This document shows positions 53,504 through 63,776 of a DNA stretch of 64,000 bases, one piece after another. Both the position numbers and the translations under genes were made by a program. Source of the DNA: Conservatibacter flavescens. GTDB lineage: Bacteria; Pseudomonadota; Gammaproteobacteria; Enterobacterales; Pasteurellaceae. The stretch is taken from NCBI RefSeq assembly GCF_002795425.1, contig NZ_PHHA01000006.1, positions 43,450 to 107,449 on the forward strand, given 5' to 3'. Position 1 is the first letter of the stretch, and each line of letters begins with the position of its first letter. The notes beneath the pieces were generated by a model. It ran no database searches, was not told the origin of the DNA, and saw only the letters and a list, made by a program, of their open reading frames with translations.

Positions 53504-53542
53504 TTTTTCAATAAAAATGCCATCTTTTTTTTTATTGAAAAA
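53504..53542 (-). terminator. AT-rich hairpin between tcdA and znuA
   Basis: TTTTTCAATAAAAA / TTTTTATTGAAAAA inverted repeat. Probable terminator of tcdA; it may also include znuA promoter elements. Confidence 0.5.
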
Positions 53543-53599
53543 TAAGTTATCAAATAATCGCTTCTAATGGCTTGATAAATTCACATTAAAGTTATCGCA

Positions 53600-54376
53600 C
53601 TAGCGAGTAGAATGTTTTAATAATAATTTCTCAATCACACGAGCAACGGCGAAAAAACCAAAGGTTGCGGTAATCATTGTCGCTGCACCAAACCCATTGG
53701 CGCAATTCATGGTAGCAGACACATCACACTGCCCTTCTACTTTAGGAAAGATCAGCGGCTGCGTAGAAAAAACACACTCGACACCAAACTTACGTTGTGG
53801 ATTTTGCGTAAAACCATATTCTTTACGCAATACTGACCGCACTTTTGCCGCAAGCGGATCTTGAATAGTCTTACTTAAATCAGCGATACGAATCTGAGTA
53901 GGATCCGTCTGTCCTCCTGCGCCACCAATACTAATCACTTTAATTTTATAACGTTTACAATAAGCAATCAGCGCCGCTTTTGTTTTAACATTATCAATGG
54001 CATCAATGACATAATCATAATCAGAGGTCAAATATTCCGATAAATTTTCTTTAGAAATAAAGTCATCAATAACATCAACATCACACTCAGGGTTAATCAG
54101 TGCCACACGTTCCTGCATCACTTCCGTTTTCAGCCGACCAATATTGCCACTAAGCGCATGTAACTGACGATTAATATTCGTCACACAAATATCATCAAGA
54201 TCGATTAAGGTCAGCTTACCCACACCGGAACGAGCCAACGCCTCAACCGCCCAAGAACCCACACCGCCAATCCCAATAACACAAATATGAGATTGGCGTA
54301 AAATTTCAAGCTCTTTCTCGCCATAAAGACGCGCAATCCCCCCAAAGCGTTGCGCGTAATTATCAATACGTTCCAT
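53600..54376 (-). CDS. tcdA: tRNA threonylcarbamoyladenosine dehydratase TcdA (CsdL)
   Basis: E1-like enzyme that cyclises t6A37 in tRNAs. The adenylation motif HICVIGIGGVGSWAVEALARSGVG is followed by LIDLDDICVTNINRQLHAL and VIDAIDNVKTKAAL. I use the ATG at 54376 (258 residues), 2 nt after the mltA stop; the frame continues into mltA up to a TTG at 54394. The lack of a strong ribosome site suggests coupling to mltA, an order also found in E. coli. Confidence 0.94.
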   Translation of the reverse strand: MERIDNYAQRFGGIARLYGEKELEILRQSHICVIGIGGVGSWAVEALARSGVGKLTLIDLDDICVTNINRQLHALSGNIGRLKTEVMQERVALINPECDVDVIDDFISKENLSEYLTSDYDYVIDAIDNVKTKAALIAYCKRYKIKVISIGGAGGQTDPTQIRIADLSKTIQDPLAAKVRSVLRKEYGFTQNPQRKFGVECVFSTQPLIFPKVEGQCDVSATMNCANGFGAATMITATFGFFAVARVIEKLLLKHSTR

Positions 54377-54378
54377 TT

Positions 54379-55482
54379 TTACTGTAGTACCCAAACTCGA
54401 CCATAGTGTTTTAACAAGCCCGCAGTATGGCCCGCTTTATCACCAATTCCTTGATATAAGTCTAAATGTTGCCCCTTAATTGCACCGCCTACATCCAAAG
54501 CTACCGCTAGATGCAAAACGTGCTCCCCTGTCCATTTTCCTTTCGCATCTAATTGTGGAATTTCAACTAATAGCACACTGCCTAAAGGAATAACATTACG
54601 ATCAACTGCCACAGAAGCTAAGCCAACCAAAGGTACACCGGCCGCCCCTTTCACATCAAAAGTCGCATCGCGTTTAAAGAAAACATAAGATTGATTACGT
54701 TCGAGCAACTCTCGGAAACGGCTTGGATTACGCTCTCCCCACTCCTTAATTGCTTGCATGGACATCTTTTCTTTCGGAATTTCACCATCTTCAACTAACA
54801 AACGCCCAACACTCGTATAACTAAAGCCATTTTGTCCACCATAAGCAAAATGAGCTAAACGCCCACCGCCCATATCTGCAAACCCACTTCCTTGCACACC
54901 CATAGCAAAAACATCATACATGGTGGAATAAGCCAGCTCCAGCCCCTGCCCCTCTAATGCGCCAGCATAAATTTGTGCTCGAGTAAAACGTTTATTTTTA
55001 GGTAAGGCGTAGATAGGGTGCTGGAATACCCCTTGTCTCGTCGCCCGCGCATGAAAAATAGGAATATAATATCCCGTCATCAAGACATTCTGATAACCAT
55101 CATGTCCCGCCATTTCACGAATATTGATCCCAAAGCTACTTAAATCTTTAACATTTGCGCCAGAAGCCACCCAGCCAGTTAATTTTGCATATGTATGCGC
55201 ATGTCGATTATTAAGGCTAGAAGAATAACCACGCACTTTAGAAAGTTGAGTTAAAAAATCTCCCTGATTAACCACCGCACTTTGGTTATCAATACGACTA
55301 ATGGTTGTTAATGGTTGTGTATTATAAGTACGCCCACGATATTTAGCGCCTAATTCTTCATATTCATGTCGAAGGGACGACCCACCTTGTGTACTCGGTG
55401 GAGTCGATGAACAACTTGCTAATAATGCCAAAGCCAAAAGTCCACCTAATTTAGGGGCAAATACCGATCTCAAAAATTTCAT
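54379..55482 (-). CDS. mltA: Membrane-bound lytic murein transglycosylase A
   Basis: Outer-membrane lipoprotein that cleaves peptidoglycan to 1,6-anhydro products. The lipobox LLASC places the lipidated Cys at residue 24. The MltA and 3D domains include MTGYYIPIFHARATRQG, YGGQNGFSYTSVGRLL and the catalytic-Asp region VALDVGGAIKGQHLDLYQGIG. 367 residues. Followed at once by tcdA. Confidence 0.95.
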   Translation of the reverse strand: MKFLRSVFAPKLGGLLALALLASCSSTPPSTQGGSSLRHEYEELGAKYRGRTYNTQPLTTISRIDNQSAVVNQGDFLTQLSKVRGYSSSLNNRHAHTYAKLTGWVASGANVKDLSSFGINIREMAGHDGYQNVLMTGYYIPIFHARATRQGVFQHPIYALPKNKRFTRAQIYAGALEGQGLELAYSTMYDVFAMGVQGSGFADMGGGRLAHFAYGGQNGFSYTSVGRLLVEDGEIPKEKMSMQAIKEWGERNPSRFRELLERNQSYVFFKRDATFDVKGAAGVPLVGLASVAVDRNVIPLGSVLLVEIPQLDAKGKWTGEHVLHLAVALDVGGAIKGQHLDLYQGIGDKAGHTAGLLKHYGRVWVLQ

Positions 55483-55704
55483 AAATATCCTAATCTACTC
55501 GCTTTAATTTACGCTACAATAAAACCGCTTAAGGTAACAAAAAATATAAAGAATAAATAGTGTCTTTTGAAAATTTTACTTTTCTCACCACCTACATTTT
55601 GTTTTAAAAAACAACACATTGCTTATTTTTTTAGCGAACAACATAATCGTCTCAGATTATATCTTGCAATAATTTTTAAAAGGCGTATAGTTCACACCCA
55701 CAGA

Positions 55705-55781
55705 CGCGGGGTGGAGCAGCTTGGTAGCTCGTCGGGCTCATAACCCGAAGGCCGTCGGTTCAAATCCGGCCCCCGCAACCA
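55705..55781 (+). tRNA. Initiator tRNA-fMet (CAT anticodon)
   Basis: A 77-nt cloverleaf from CGCGGGG to CCCCGCAACCA. The unpaired C1-A72 and the three G-C pairs of the anticodon stem (CGGG-CTCATAA-CCCG) mark it as the initiator. The CCA end is encoded. It stands alone between mltA and ruvB. Confidence 0.97.
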
Positions 55782-55871
55782 GATTTTCTTTCCTGATTTT
55801 AGCGTACATATTCGCGGAATAAATTCCTCAAACTCACAAACAAAAACGCCTAACAATAATCTCTATACAAA

Positions 55872-56879
55872 TTATCGCTCTTTTGCTTGTAATCCAAAAT
55901 GCAAATAAGTACGTGATGTCGCGATACGTCCACGTGGCGTACGCTGTAAAAAACCTTGTTGAATTAAATAAGGCTCTAACACATCTTCAATAGTATCTCG
56001 CTCTTCCCCAATCGCCGCCGCTAAATTATCCAGCCCCACCGGTCCACCGTCAAAACGCTCAATCACCGCTTGTAATAATTTACGATCCATAAAATCAAAC
56101 CCCGCCTGATCCACATCTAACATAGATAACGCCGCCTGAGAAACAGATTGTGAAATAACACTACCATTTTTCACATCAGCATAATCTCGAACACGACGTA
56201 ACAAGCGGTTGGCAATACGAGGCGTGCCACGAGAACGACAAGCGATCTCATGAGCCGCTTCCGCAGACATCTCCAAATTCAAACACGTTGCACTACGGCT
56301 AACAATTGACGTTAAATCTGCAACCGAATAGAACTCCAAACGCTGCACAATACCAAAGCGATCTCGTAAAGGTGAGGTCAGTGATCCTGCGCGTGTTGTC
56401 GCGCCAATTAAAGTAAAAGGTGGCAAATCTAACTTAATAGAACGCGCAGCAGGCCCCTCACCGATCATAATATCGAGCTGATAATCTTCCATTGCAGGAT
56501 AAAGTACCTCCTCAATAGCCGGCGACAAACGGTGAATTTCATCAATAAATAGCACATCATAAGGTTCAAGATTGGTCAACATCGCCGCCAAATCCCCTGC
56601 TTTTTCCAACACAGGCCCCGATGTAGTGCGAATATTCACCCCCATTTCATTTGCAACAATATTCGCCAACGTCGTCTTGCCCAGTCCAGGTGGCCCAAAA
56701 ATCAGCAAATGATCTAAGGCATCTTTACGTAGCTTTGCCGCCTCAATAAAAATTTTCATTTGCTCACATACTTGAGGCTGTCCCACATAATCGGCTAATA
56801 ATTTTGGACGAATTGCGCGATCAATATATTCATCATCTAACTTTGCTGTTGCGCTGATTATTCTATCTGCTTCAATCAT
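55872..56879 (-). CDS. ruvB: Holliday junction branch migration ATPase RuvB
   Basis: AAA+ motor of the RuvAB complex. Walker [18 protein letters not shown], Walker [12 protein letters not shown], sensor LIGATTRAG, arginine finger SPLRDRFG, and a C-terminal winged helix ([18 protein letters not shown]). 335 residues. Follows ruvA by 12 nt. Confidence 0.98.
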   Translation of the reverse strand: MIEADRIISATAKLDDEYIDRAIRPKLLADYVGQPQVCEQMKIFIEAAKLRKDALDHLLIFGPPGLGKTTLANIVANEMGVNIRTTSGPVLEKAGDLAAMLTNLEPYDVLFIDEIHRLSPAIEEVLYPAMEDYQLDIMIGEGPAARSIKLDLPPFTLIGATTRAGSLTSPLRDRFGIVQRLEFYSVADLTSIVSRSATCLNLEMSAEAAHEIACRSRGTPRIANRLLRRVRDYADVKNGSVISQSVSQAALSMLDVDQAGFDFMDRKLLQAVIERFDGGPVGLDNLAAAIGEERDTIEDVLEPYLIQQGFLQRTPRGRIATSRTYLHFGLQAKER

Positions 56880-56891
56880 TCACATATCCTA

Positions 56892-57506
56892 TTACAAGGT
56901 GGCTTTTAGGGCTTCCCGAATGAGCTGTTCACTATTCATATCTGCTTTTTGTACTTTCTTCACCATTTTTTCAGCTTCAGTTCCCTTATAACCTAAAGCC
57001 ACTAATGCTGCAATGGCCTCTTGAGCAGGATCATCGAGCTGCCCTCCTGCATAGTCTACAGAAGGAATATGTGAACTTTCCACAAAGAAATCTGATTGCA
57101 CTGCGCCTTTAAACTTACCTTTTAGCTCAACTAACAAGCGTTCCGCCGTTTTCTTGCCCACACCAGGAATTTTCACCAACTTTGACAACTCCTCGCGCTC
57201 AATCGCATAAACAAACTCATTCACAGACATCGCAGACAAAATCGCCAAAGCGAGCTTCGGCCCAACGCCATTCGTTTTAATTAATTCACGAAATAAAGTG
57301 CGGTCAGTTTTTTGCGAGAATCCAAAAAGCAAGTGTGCGTCCTCACGCACAACCAAATGGGTGAATAAAGTGGTTTCCTTACCCACTTCCGGCAAATTAT
57401 AAAAACTTGTCATAGGCAAGAGTAATTCATACCCCACACCGCCCACATCCACTAAAATTTCAGGCGGTTGTTTCTCTAATAACACACCCTGTAAACGACC
57501 AATCAT
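56892..57506 (-). CDS. ruvA: Holliday junction DNA helicase subunit RuvA
   Basis: Tetrameric junction-binding protein: OB fold ([32 protein letters not shown]), two helix-hairpin-helix motifs ([36 protein letters not shown]) and a C-terminal domain contacting RuvB ([22 protein letters not shown]). 204 residues from ATG 57506. An SOS-type box stands 45 nt upstream, so ruvAB should be damage-inducible. Confidence 0.97.
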   Translation of the reverse strand: MIGRLQGVLLEKQPPEILVDVGGVGYELLLPMTSFYNLPEVGKETTLFTHLVVREDAHLLFGFSQKTDRTLFRELIKTNGVGPKLALAILSAMSVNEFVYAIEREELSKLVKIPGVGKKTAERLLVELKGKFKGAVQSDFFVESSHIPSVDYAGGQLDDPAQEAIAALVALGYKGTEAEKMVKKVQKADMNSEQLIREALKATL

Positions 57507-57550
57507 CACGTTCTACCTTTATCAAAACAATTAGGGCTATGATAAATAAA

Positions 57551-57570
57551 AACTGTATAAATAGCCAGTT
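57551..57570 (-). promoter_or_regulatory. LexA-like SOS box upstream of ruvAB
   Basis: CTGT-ATAAATAG-CCAG within a near-palindrome, about 45-65 nt upstream of the ruvA start. Same CTGT/CCAG half-sites as the uvrA/ssb box. Confidence 0.65.
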
Positions 57571-57596
57571 TATTTTTGCTGTTTTATGGGGTTTGT

Positions 57597-58169
57597 TTAT
57601 GCTTTTAAACGAAATCGCCCGCGACGATAACGGGTTTTCAAAAGTGCGGTCATTTGATCTGAATTTTTTTCTTGTTTAACAGAAAGGGAAATATGTAATG
57701 CATGATGCATACTATGTGCATGAGTAATAGCAATGGCCAACGCATCCGCCGCATCTGCCTGCGGGCGATCAGAAAGCTGTAATATTTGAGTGACCATATG
57801 CTGCACTTGGGTTTTATCCGCTGAACCAATACCGACCACCGTTTGCTTTACCACACGTGCCGCATATTCAAAAACCGGCAAATCATGATTCACCGCAGCC
57901 ACAATAGCAGTGCCACGTGCTTGTCCAAGTTTTAATGCTGAATCTGCATTTTTAGCCATAAATACTTGCTCAATGGCAAACATATCAGGCTGAAACTGCG
58001 TAATAATTTCCGTCACACCAGCATAAATCCGCTTTAAACGAGTAGGCAAATCTTCTACTTGGGTACGAATCGCGCCGCTACCAAGATAAATTAACTGCCG
58101 CCCCTCCTGACGAATCACGCCATAGCCTGTCACGCGTGAACCTGGATCGATACCTAAAATAATCGCCAT
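57597..58169 (-). CDS. ruvC: Holliday junction endonuclease RuvC
   Basis: Resolvase with the four catalytic acids recognisable: [26 protein letters not shown], and the C-terminal [14 protein letters not shown]. 190 residues, with a somewhat longer basic tail ([15 protein letters not shown]) than E. coli. Lies upstream of ruvA on the same strand, separated by 90 nt that carry the SOS box. Confidence 0.97.
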   Translation of the reverse strand: MAIILGIDPGSRVTGYGVIRQEGRQLIYLGSGAIRTQVEDLPTRLKRIYAGVTEIITQFQPDMFAIEQVFMAKNADSALKLGQARGTAIVAAVNHDLPVFEYAARVVKQTVVGIGSADKTQVQHMVTQILQLSDRPQADAADALAIAITHAHSMHHALHISLSVKQEKNSDQMTALLKTRYRRGRFRLKA

Positions 58170-58183
58170 AACCTAAAATAAAA

Positions 58184-58203
58184 GGGGCGAACATTGTTCG
58201 CCC
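58184..58203. other. Small GC hairpin before ruvC
   Basis: GGGCGAAC and GTTCGCCC around a 3-4 nt loop, about 15 nt upstream of the ruvC ATG. Could be a terminator for upstream transcripts; differs in sequence from the REP palindrome. Confidence 0.45.
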
Positions 58204-58258
58204 GACTTCAACCATATAAGATTTGCAAATAAGTTTTAAAATACATTACTTTTAGGCG

Positions 58259-58291
58259 CTCTCAAGATAGGCATAACGCCCATCCTGAGAG
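58259..58291 (-). terminator. Hairpin after the lipoprotein gene
   Basis: Imperfect stem CTCTCAAGATAGGC / GCCCATCCTGAGAG with a 5-nt loop, 26 nt beyond the stop of the lipoprotein gene. No clear T-run. Confidence 0.5.
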
Positions 58292-58316
58292 TTAGATTTG
58301 CACAAAGTAAGTGTTA

Positions 58317-58751
58317 TTATTTATTTAATAACTCAGTCAATTGAGTATTTACTGTACAACCTTTTGCTTGAACTTCATCAGTTTTCGCATGTTTGAATAA
58401 AATACCCGGATTTAATGTCGCGTAATTTTCCACATTTAATGCGGCATCGGCATTAAAGGTATAACCACCTGCTAATGCTGTGAATGCTGCAAAATCTTTA
58501 TTTTTTGGATTACGAATCAAAGTATCTGGAATGGCTTGATCATTCAACAAAATTTTTGCTGTTTTCGCCTGACCATCTACGAATGAATAAGTGACTTTTA
58601 AATCATTTCCATTTTCACAGGAATAAGCAACCACTTTATTTACACCAACCTGATCTGCTTTAGCAAGCACTTCTTCTGGTTTTGGCTGACTTGAACAAGC
58701 AGCTAACACCACAGTGGCTAAAAATGCTGGAACGAATTTAATTAACTTCAT
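58317..58751 (-). CDS. Small lipoprotein, possibly MliC-like
   Basis: Lipoprotein signal MKLIKFVPAFLATVVLAAC with lipidated Cys19, then about 125 residues with two further cysteines (AYSCENGN and KGCTVNT) that could form a disulfide. The VVAYSCENGNDLKVTYSFVDGQAKTAKILLNDQ stretch resembles the start of the MliC lysozyme-inhibitor barrel, but the rest does not let me name it. 144 residues. Single gene between yebC and ruvC, breaking the usual yebC-ruvC adjacency. Confidence 0.75.
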   Translation of the reverse strand: MKLIKFVPAFLATVVLAACSSQPKPEEVLAKADQVGVNKVVAYSCENGNDLKVTYSFVDGQAKTAKILLNDQAIPDTLIRNPKNKDFAAFTALAGGYTFNADAALNVENYATLNPGILFKHAKTDEVQAKGCTVNTQLTELLNK

Positions 58752-58785
58752 AGTTACTCCTTAAAATATTAAGTAATATATGACC

Positions 58786-59526
58786 TTACAGCAATGCAGC
58801 TACTTCATCACTAATTTCGCCATTGTGATAAACATTTTGAACATCATCACAATCTTCTAGCATTTCAATTAAACGAAGTAGCTTCGGTGCAGTGTCTGCG
58901 TCAAGATCTACAGTGGTAGATGGAATCATTGTAACATCTGCTTGCTCAATTTTAAAGCCCGCATTTTCAATTCCATCACGTACCGCCCCTAATTCTTCCC
59001 AAGCGGTATAAATTTCAAAGCTTCCATCATCTTGAGGCTGAATATCTTCTGCGCCCGCCTCAATAGCGGCTTCCGTCAATGCATCCTCATCGGCTTGAGC
59101 AATTAAAATCAGCCCTTTTTTACTAAATAAATACCCCACAGAACCTTCTGTACCTAAATTTCCGCCACATTTAGTAAAGCTAGGGCGAACCTGAGAAATT
59201 GTACGGTTAGCATTATCCGACAGACACTCTACCATCACCGCTGTACCGCCTGGTCCATAGCCCTCGTATACTTTGGTTTCCATATTAGTATCATCGCCGC
59301 CCCCGACACCGCGCTCAATCGCACGATTAATGGTATCGCGGGTCATATTCGCAGCTAAAGCCTTATCCACCGCAGCACGTAAACGAGGATTGGCTGACGT
59401 ATCTCCCCCTCCAATTTTTGCCGCTGTAACCAATTCGCGAATTAATTTCGTAAAAATCTTACCGCGCTGCGCATCTTGTGCAGCTTTACGGTGTTTAATA
59501 TTTGCCCATTTACTATGGCCTGCCAT
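58786..59526 (-). CDS. yebC: YebC/TACO1-family protein
   Basis: Conserved start [32 protein letters not shown], central [21 protein letters not shown] and [12 protein letters not shown]. 246 residues. Family members have been described as transcriptional regulators and, more recently, as translation factors that help at proline-rich stretches; which applies here is not visible. Follows nudB by 15 nt in the conserved nudB-yebC order. Confidence 0.95.
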   Translation of the reverse strand: MAGHSKWANIKHRKAAQDAQRGKIFTKLIRELVTAAKIGGGDTSANPRLRAAVDKALAANMTRDTINRAIERGVGGGDDTNMETKVYEGYGPGGTAVMVECLSDNANRTISQVRPSFTKCGGNLGTEGSVGYLFSKKGLILIAQADEDALTEAAIEAGAEDIQPQDDGSFEIYTAWEELGAVRDGIENAGFKIEQADVTMIPSTTVDLDADTAPKLLRLIEMLEDCDDVQNVYHNGEISDEVAALL

Positions 59527-59541
59527 GATTAAATTTCCTCT

Positions 59542-59964
59542 TTATAATAAAAATCGTCTAATCGCCTCAGCGTTATTGGGCGATTTAGTTAATATCGCTG
59601 CCTCTTGAGGAGGCAGCCACTGATAAGATAAATGTTCAGTCAAATTCACCGCACTTTCTTGTGCCAAAGGCAATAAAAACCAATGTTCTAAACAATGCGT
59701 GATATGAGGTGCGTATTTATACCGAAATTGCGGAAAAATTTCAAATGCTACAGAATGTTGACAATCGTAAAGCGCGGTCGCTTTTAAACCTGTTTCTTCC
59801 CATACTTCACGAACCGCCGCCGCATAGGGTTTTTCTCCAACTTCTAGACTGCCTGATACGGATTGCCAAAAATCAGGATCGTCCTGTCGCTGCAATAATA
59901 AAATATTGCCGGTGGATTGGGCATAGATTACAACGAGAACGGATTCAGGATTTTTGTATTTCAT
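59542..59964 (-). CDS. nudB: Dihydroneopterin triphosphate diphosphatase (Nudix) NudB
   Basis: Nudix hydrolase of folate synthesis. The Nudix box runs GSLEVGEKPYAAAVREVWEE then TGL, complete in its G-x5-E-x7-REUxEExGU spacing. 140 residues from ATG 59964 (MKYKNPESVLVVIYAQ). The frame opens back to an ATG at 59991 that lies inside a REP palindrome and is not used in my view. In E. coli nudB follows aspS directly; here the REP/RAYT island lies between. Confidence 0.93.
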   Translation of the reverse strand: MKYKNPESVLVVIYAQSTGNILLLQRQDDPDFWQSVSGSLEVGEKPYAAAVREVWEETGLKATALYDCQHSVAFEIFPQFRYKYAPHITHCLEHWFLLPLAQESAVNLTEHLSYQWLPPQEAAILTKSPNNAEAIRRFLL

Positions 59965-59977
59965 CTTAAATATATAC

Positions 59978-60420
59978 AGGGCGTATTGCATACGCCCCTA
60001 TCCTCATAATCAGTTGATTTCAAATGATATTTAATGTTTCTTTGTTGGGGGCGTATGCAATACGCCCCTACACCGTATAACCAATTGATTTTAAAGGATA
60101 TTTAATATTTCTTTGTTGGGGGCGTATGCAATACGCCCCTACACCATATAACCAATTGATTTTAAACGATATTTAATATTCCTTGTAGGGGCGTATTGCA
60201 TAGGCCCCTATCCTCATAATCAGTTGATTTCAAATGATATTTAATGTTTCTTTGTAGGGGCGTATACAATACGCCCCAATACCACATAACCAATTGATTT
60301 TAAAGGATATTTGATGTTTCTTTGTTGGGGGCGTATGCAATACGCCCCTACACCGTATAACCAATTGATTTTAAACGATATTTAATAATTTCTTTGTAGG
60401 AGAGTATTACATAGGCCCCT
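59978..60420. repeat. REP palindrome array, seven units, left of the RAYT gene
   Basis: Seven copies of a palindrome (core GGGCGTATGCAATACGCCC with variants) spaced 69-72 nt apart at about 59978, 60047, 60118, 60187, 60256, 60326 and 60398. Spacers are related (CCAATTGATTTTAAACGATA then TTTAATATTTCTTTGT). The last copy is degenerate and supplies the RAYT stop codon. Confidence 0.92.
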
Positions 60421-60931
60421 ACATAGGCATAAAAAATTCGTCTTTTTCCCAAGTATATGGGTTATTTTCAATATAACTTGCTATAGCATCATAAGATTTT
60501 TCATTTCTGATAATATGCTCATAATAATTCCGCTGCCAAACAACCAAACCTAAATTTTCTTGTAACTGGCTTGTGACAGATGCTTTATATCCCCTGATTA
60601 TTGCCCCTAATGTATTTGATGGGGATTGTAGGGGCGTATTGCATACGCCCCTTGAAGTATCATCGGTAATAATCACGATTCCATGCATATGATTTGGCAT
60701 AAAAATAAATTCACCTAATTCCACGTTAATGCGCTTATTCGCTGTATTTACCCATTCTTGCTGAGCCAATAAACCATATTCATTTAAAATCGTTTGGTTA
60801 TCTCTCACCATTCCAAATAAAGGTCGTCGTTCAGCACAACAAATGGTGATGAAATAACAACCTTCCGAAGCGTAATTATAATCCTTTAATCGAATACTAC
60901 GCCTTTTATGTATATTTGGATTAAATTTCAT
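60419..60931 (-). CDS. REP-associated tyrosine transposase (RAYT, TnpA_REP, Y1 family)
   Basis: Single-strand HUH-type nuclease of the Y1 family, which acts on REP hairpins. Start NPNIHKRRSIRLKDYNYASEGCYFITICCAERRPLFG is the RAYT signature; the metal site is HMH (81-83) in FMPNHMHGIVII, and the likely catalytic Tyr is 136 or 137 in WQRNYYEHIIRNEKSYD. 170 residues. REP copies lie on both sides and one lies in frame within the gene. Apparently intact. Confidence 0.92.
   Translation of the reverse strand: MKFNPNIHKRRSIRLKDYNYASEGCYFITICCAERRPLFGMVRDNQTILNEYGLLAQQEWVNTANKRINVELGEFIFMPNHMHGIVIITDDTSRGVCNTPLQSPSNTLGAIIRGYKASVTSQLQENLGLVVWQRNYYEHIIRNEKSYDAIASYIENNPYTWEKDEFFMPM
60630..60652. repeat. 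REP palindrome inside the RAYT gene
   Basis: A perfect copy of the REP core in the TATTGCATA form lies in frame and encodes SRGVCNTPL (about residues 93-101), between the HMH motif and the catalytic Tyr. The reading frame stays open. Confidence 0.9.
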
Positions 60932-60944
60932 ATCTTGCTTATTC

Positions 60945-61119
60945 GGGGCGTATGCAATACGCCCCTACAATAAATCTTATAACTAATTGATTTTAAACGA
61001 TATTTAATGTTTCTTTGTTGGGGGCGTATGCAATACGCCCCTACAACAAACCTCATAACCAATTGATTTTAAACGACATTTAATATTTCTTTGTTGCGGG
61101 CGTATGCAATACGCCCCTA
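60945..61119. repeat. REP palindrome array, three units, right of the RAYT gene
   Basis: Three palindromes at about 60945, 61019 and 61097 with the same AATTGATTTTAAACGA-type spacers as the left array, ending 16 nt from the aspS stop. Confidence 0.9.
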
Positions 61120-61134
61120 ACCCAAATGAACAAA

Positions 61135-62907
61135 TTATTCCGTTTCTTTCTTAGACACTTCAATCCCTAATTCTGCTAACGCTTGTGGGTTGGCAAAACT
61201 TGGCGCTTCTGTCATCAAACAAGCGGCTGCGGTTGTTTTCGGGAAAGCAATAACATCACGAATATTATCCGTTCCTGTTAGCAACATAGTTAAACGATCC
61301 AAACCAAATGCAAGGCCGGCATGTGGCGGGGTACCAAATTTCAATGCATCAAGTAAGAAACCAAATTTTTCATATTGCTCTTCTTCATTAATGCCCAAAA
61401 TACGGAAAACCGTTTGCTGCATATTAGGATCAAAAATTCGCACCGAACCACCGCCAACTTCATAACCATTTATCACCATATCATAGGCATTCGCCACCGC
61501 ATTTGTCGGATCGGCTGCAAGTTGCTCAGGGCTAAAATCTTTTGGAGAGGTAAACGGATGATGCATAGCAGCAAGGTTGCCTTCGTCATCACGTTCAAAC
61601 ATAGGGAAATCCACAACCCATAACGGCTGCCATTCATCTAAACGAGTGAGTCCCAAATCACGGCCTAATTTCAGACGCAAAGCCCCCAAAGAATCAGCCA
61701 CAACATTCCATTTACCAGAGCCAAAGAACAAAATATCGCCATCTTGTGCAGAAGTGCGGTCTAAAATGGCCTTAAATTGTTCTGCAGTAAAGAATTTTGC
61801 AATAGGGCTTTGAATTCCATCAAGACCCGCACTAAGATCATTGACTTTCGCCCATGCCAAACCTTTTGCCCCATAAATCCCAACAAATTTAGTATAATCA
61901 TCAATCTGCTTACGCGTAATACCCGCCCCATTTGGCACACGAATTACCGCAACACGACCATTTTTATCATTGGCAGGCTCTTTGAATACCGCAAAATCCA
62001 CCTCACGTACCAAATCGCAAATACTGACAATTTCCAATGGATTACGCAAATCTGGTTTATCTGAACCAAAACGGGTCATCGCCTCCTGCCACGTCATCAC
62101 AGGGAACGTCCCCAAATCCACGCCAATAATATTCAACCAAAGGCTATGAATCATTTTTTCCATGATAGCGCGCACTTCTTCTGCGGTTAAAAAAGACGTT
62201 TCCACATCTATTTGGGTGAATTCAGGCTGACGATCAGCACGCAAATCTTCATCACGGAAACATTTCACAATCTGATAATAACGATCGAAACCGGACATCA
62301 TCAACAATTGCTTAAATAGCTGTGGTGATTGTGGTAAAGCATAAAATTTGCCATTATGCACACGACTTGGTACTAAATAATCGCGAGCGCCCTCAGGGGT
62401 TGCTTTCGTAAGCATCGGGGTTTCAATATCTAAAAAACCGTGATCGTCCATAAAACGGCGCACAAAACTGGTAATTTTCGCACGTGTTTTTAAACGCTCA
62501 GCCATTTCAGGGCGACGTAAATCTAAATAGCGATATTTTAAACGCTGCTCTTCTGTATTATTTTGATTAAAATCGAGAGGTAACACATCTGCCGTGTTAT
62601 AAATCTTCAAGCTTTTCGCCAACACCTCCACCTCACCGGTGGCCATATTTTTATTCACCTGATTATCCGGGCGAGCAAGCACTTCCCCTTGAATTTGAAT
62701 ACAGAATTCATTACGTAACGCCGCAGCTGCTGTTAAAGCCTCTTGATATTTTGGGTCAAAACAGACTTGCACAATACCTTTCACATCACGCATATCAATA
62801 AAAATCAATCCACCCAAATCACGACGGCGGTTAACCCAACCACTCAATATTACTTCTTTGCCCACATGGCTACGATTTAAAGCGCCACAATATTCTGTAC
62901 GCATCAT
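61135..62907 (-). CDS. aspS: Aspartyl-tRNA synthetase
   Basis: Class II synthetase. N-terminal OB anticodon domain ([40 protein letters not shown]), motif 2 [20 protein letters not shown], the bacterial GAD insertion domain (about 300-420), and motif 3 [15 protein letters not shown]. 590 residues. Two tandem ATG codons (62907, 62904) share AAGGAAG upstream. Divergent from cmoA. Confidence 0.97.
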   Translation of the reverse strand: MMRTEYCGALNRSHVGKEVILSGWVNRRRDLGGLIFIDMRDVKGIVQVCFDPKYQEALTAAAALRNEFCIQIQGEVLARPDNQVNKNMATGEVEVLAKSLKIYNTADVLPLDFNQNNTEEQRLKYRYLDLRRPEMAERLKTRAKITSFVRRFMDDHGFLDIETPMLTKATPEGARDYLVPSRVHNGKFYALPQSPQLFKQLLMMSGFDRYYQIVKCFRDEDLRADRQPEFTQIDVETSFLTAEEVRAIMEKMIHSLWLNIIGVDLGTFPVMTWQEAMTRFGSDKPDLRNPLEIVSICDLVREVDFAVFKEPANDKNGRVAVIRVPNGAGITRKQIDDYTKFVGIYGAKGLAWAKVNDLSAGLDGIQSPIAKFFTAEQFKAILDRTSAQDGDILFFGSGKWNVVADSLGALRLKLGRDLGLTRLDEWQPLWVVDFPMFERDDEGNLAAMHHPFTSPKDFSPEQLAADPTNAVANAYDMVINGYEVGGGSVRIFDPNMQQTVFRILGINEEEQYEKFGFLLDALKFGTPPHAGLAFGLDRLTMLLTGTDNIRDVIAFPKTTAAACLMTEAPSFANPQALAELGIEVSKKETE

Positions 62908-63002
62908 GTTAGTCTTCCTTTATTTTGAAACAGTTAGAACAGATTATAGCGAAAATTCCATAGAGATTGAATTTATTTGTGCAGGAATAAAACTTTCTCT
63001 AA

Positions 63003-63770
<768 letters not shown>

Positions 63771-63776
63771 CCGTCC

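Noticed and set aside
56201..56209. Another ACAAGCGGT (foreign-clade uptake word)
   Set aside because: It lies inside ruvB coding sequence without the TTTGCAAA context and is best explained by chance.
59964..59991. Longer nudB start
   Set aside because: The upstream ATG is part of a REP palindrome; the family start is MKYKNPES at 59964.
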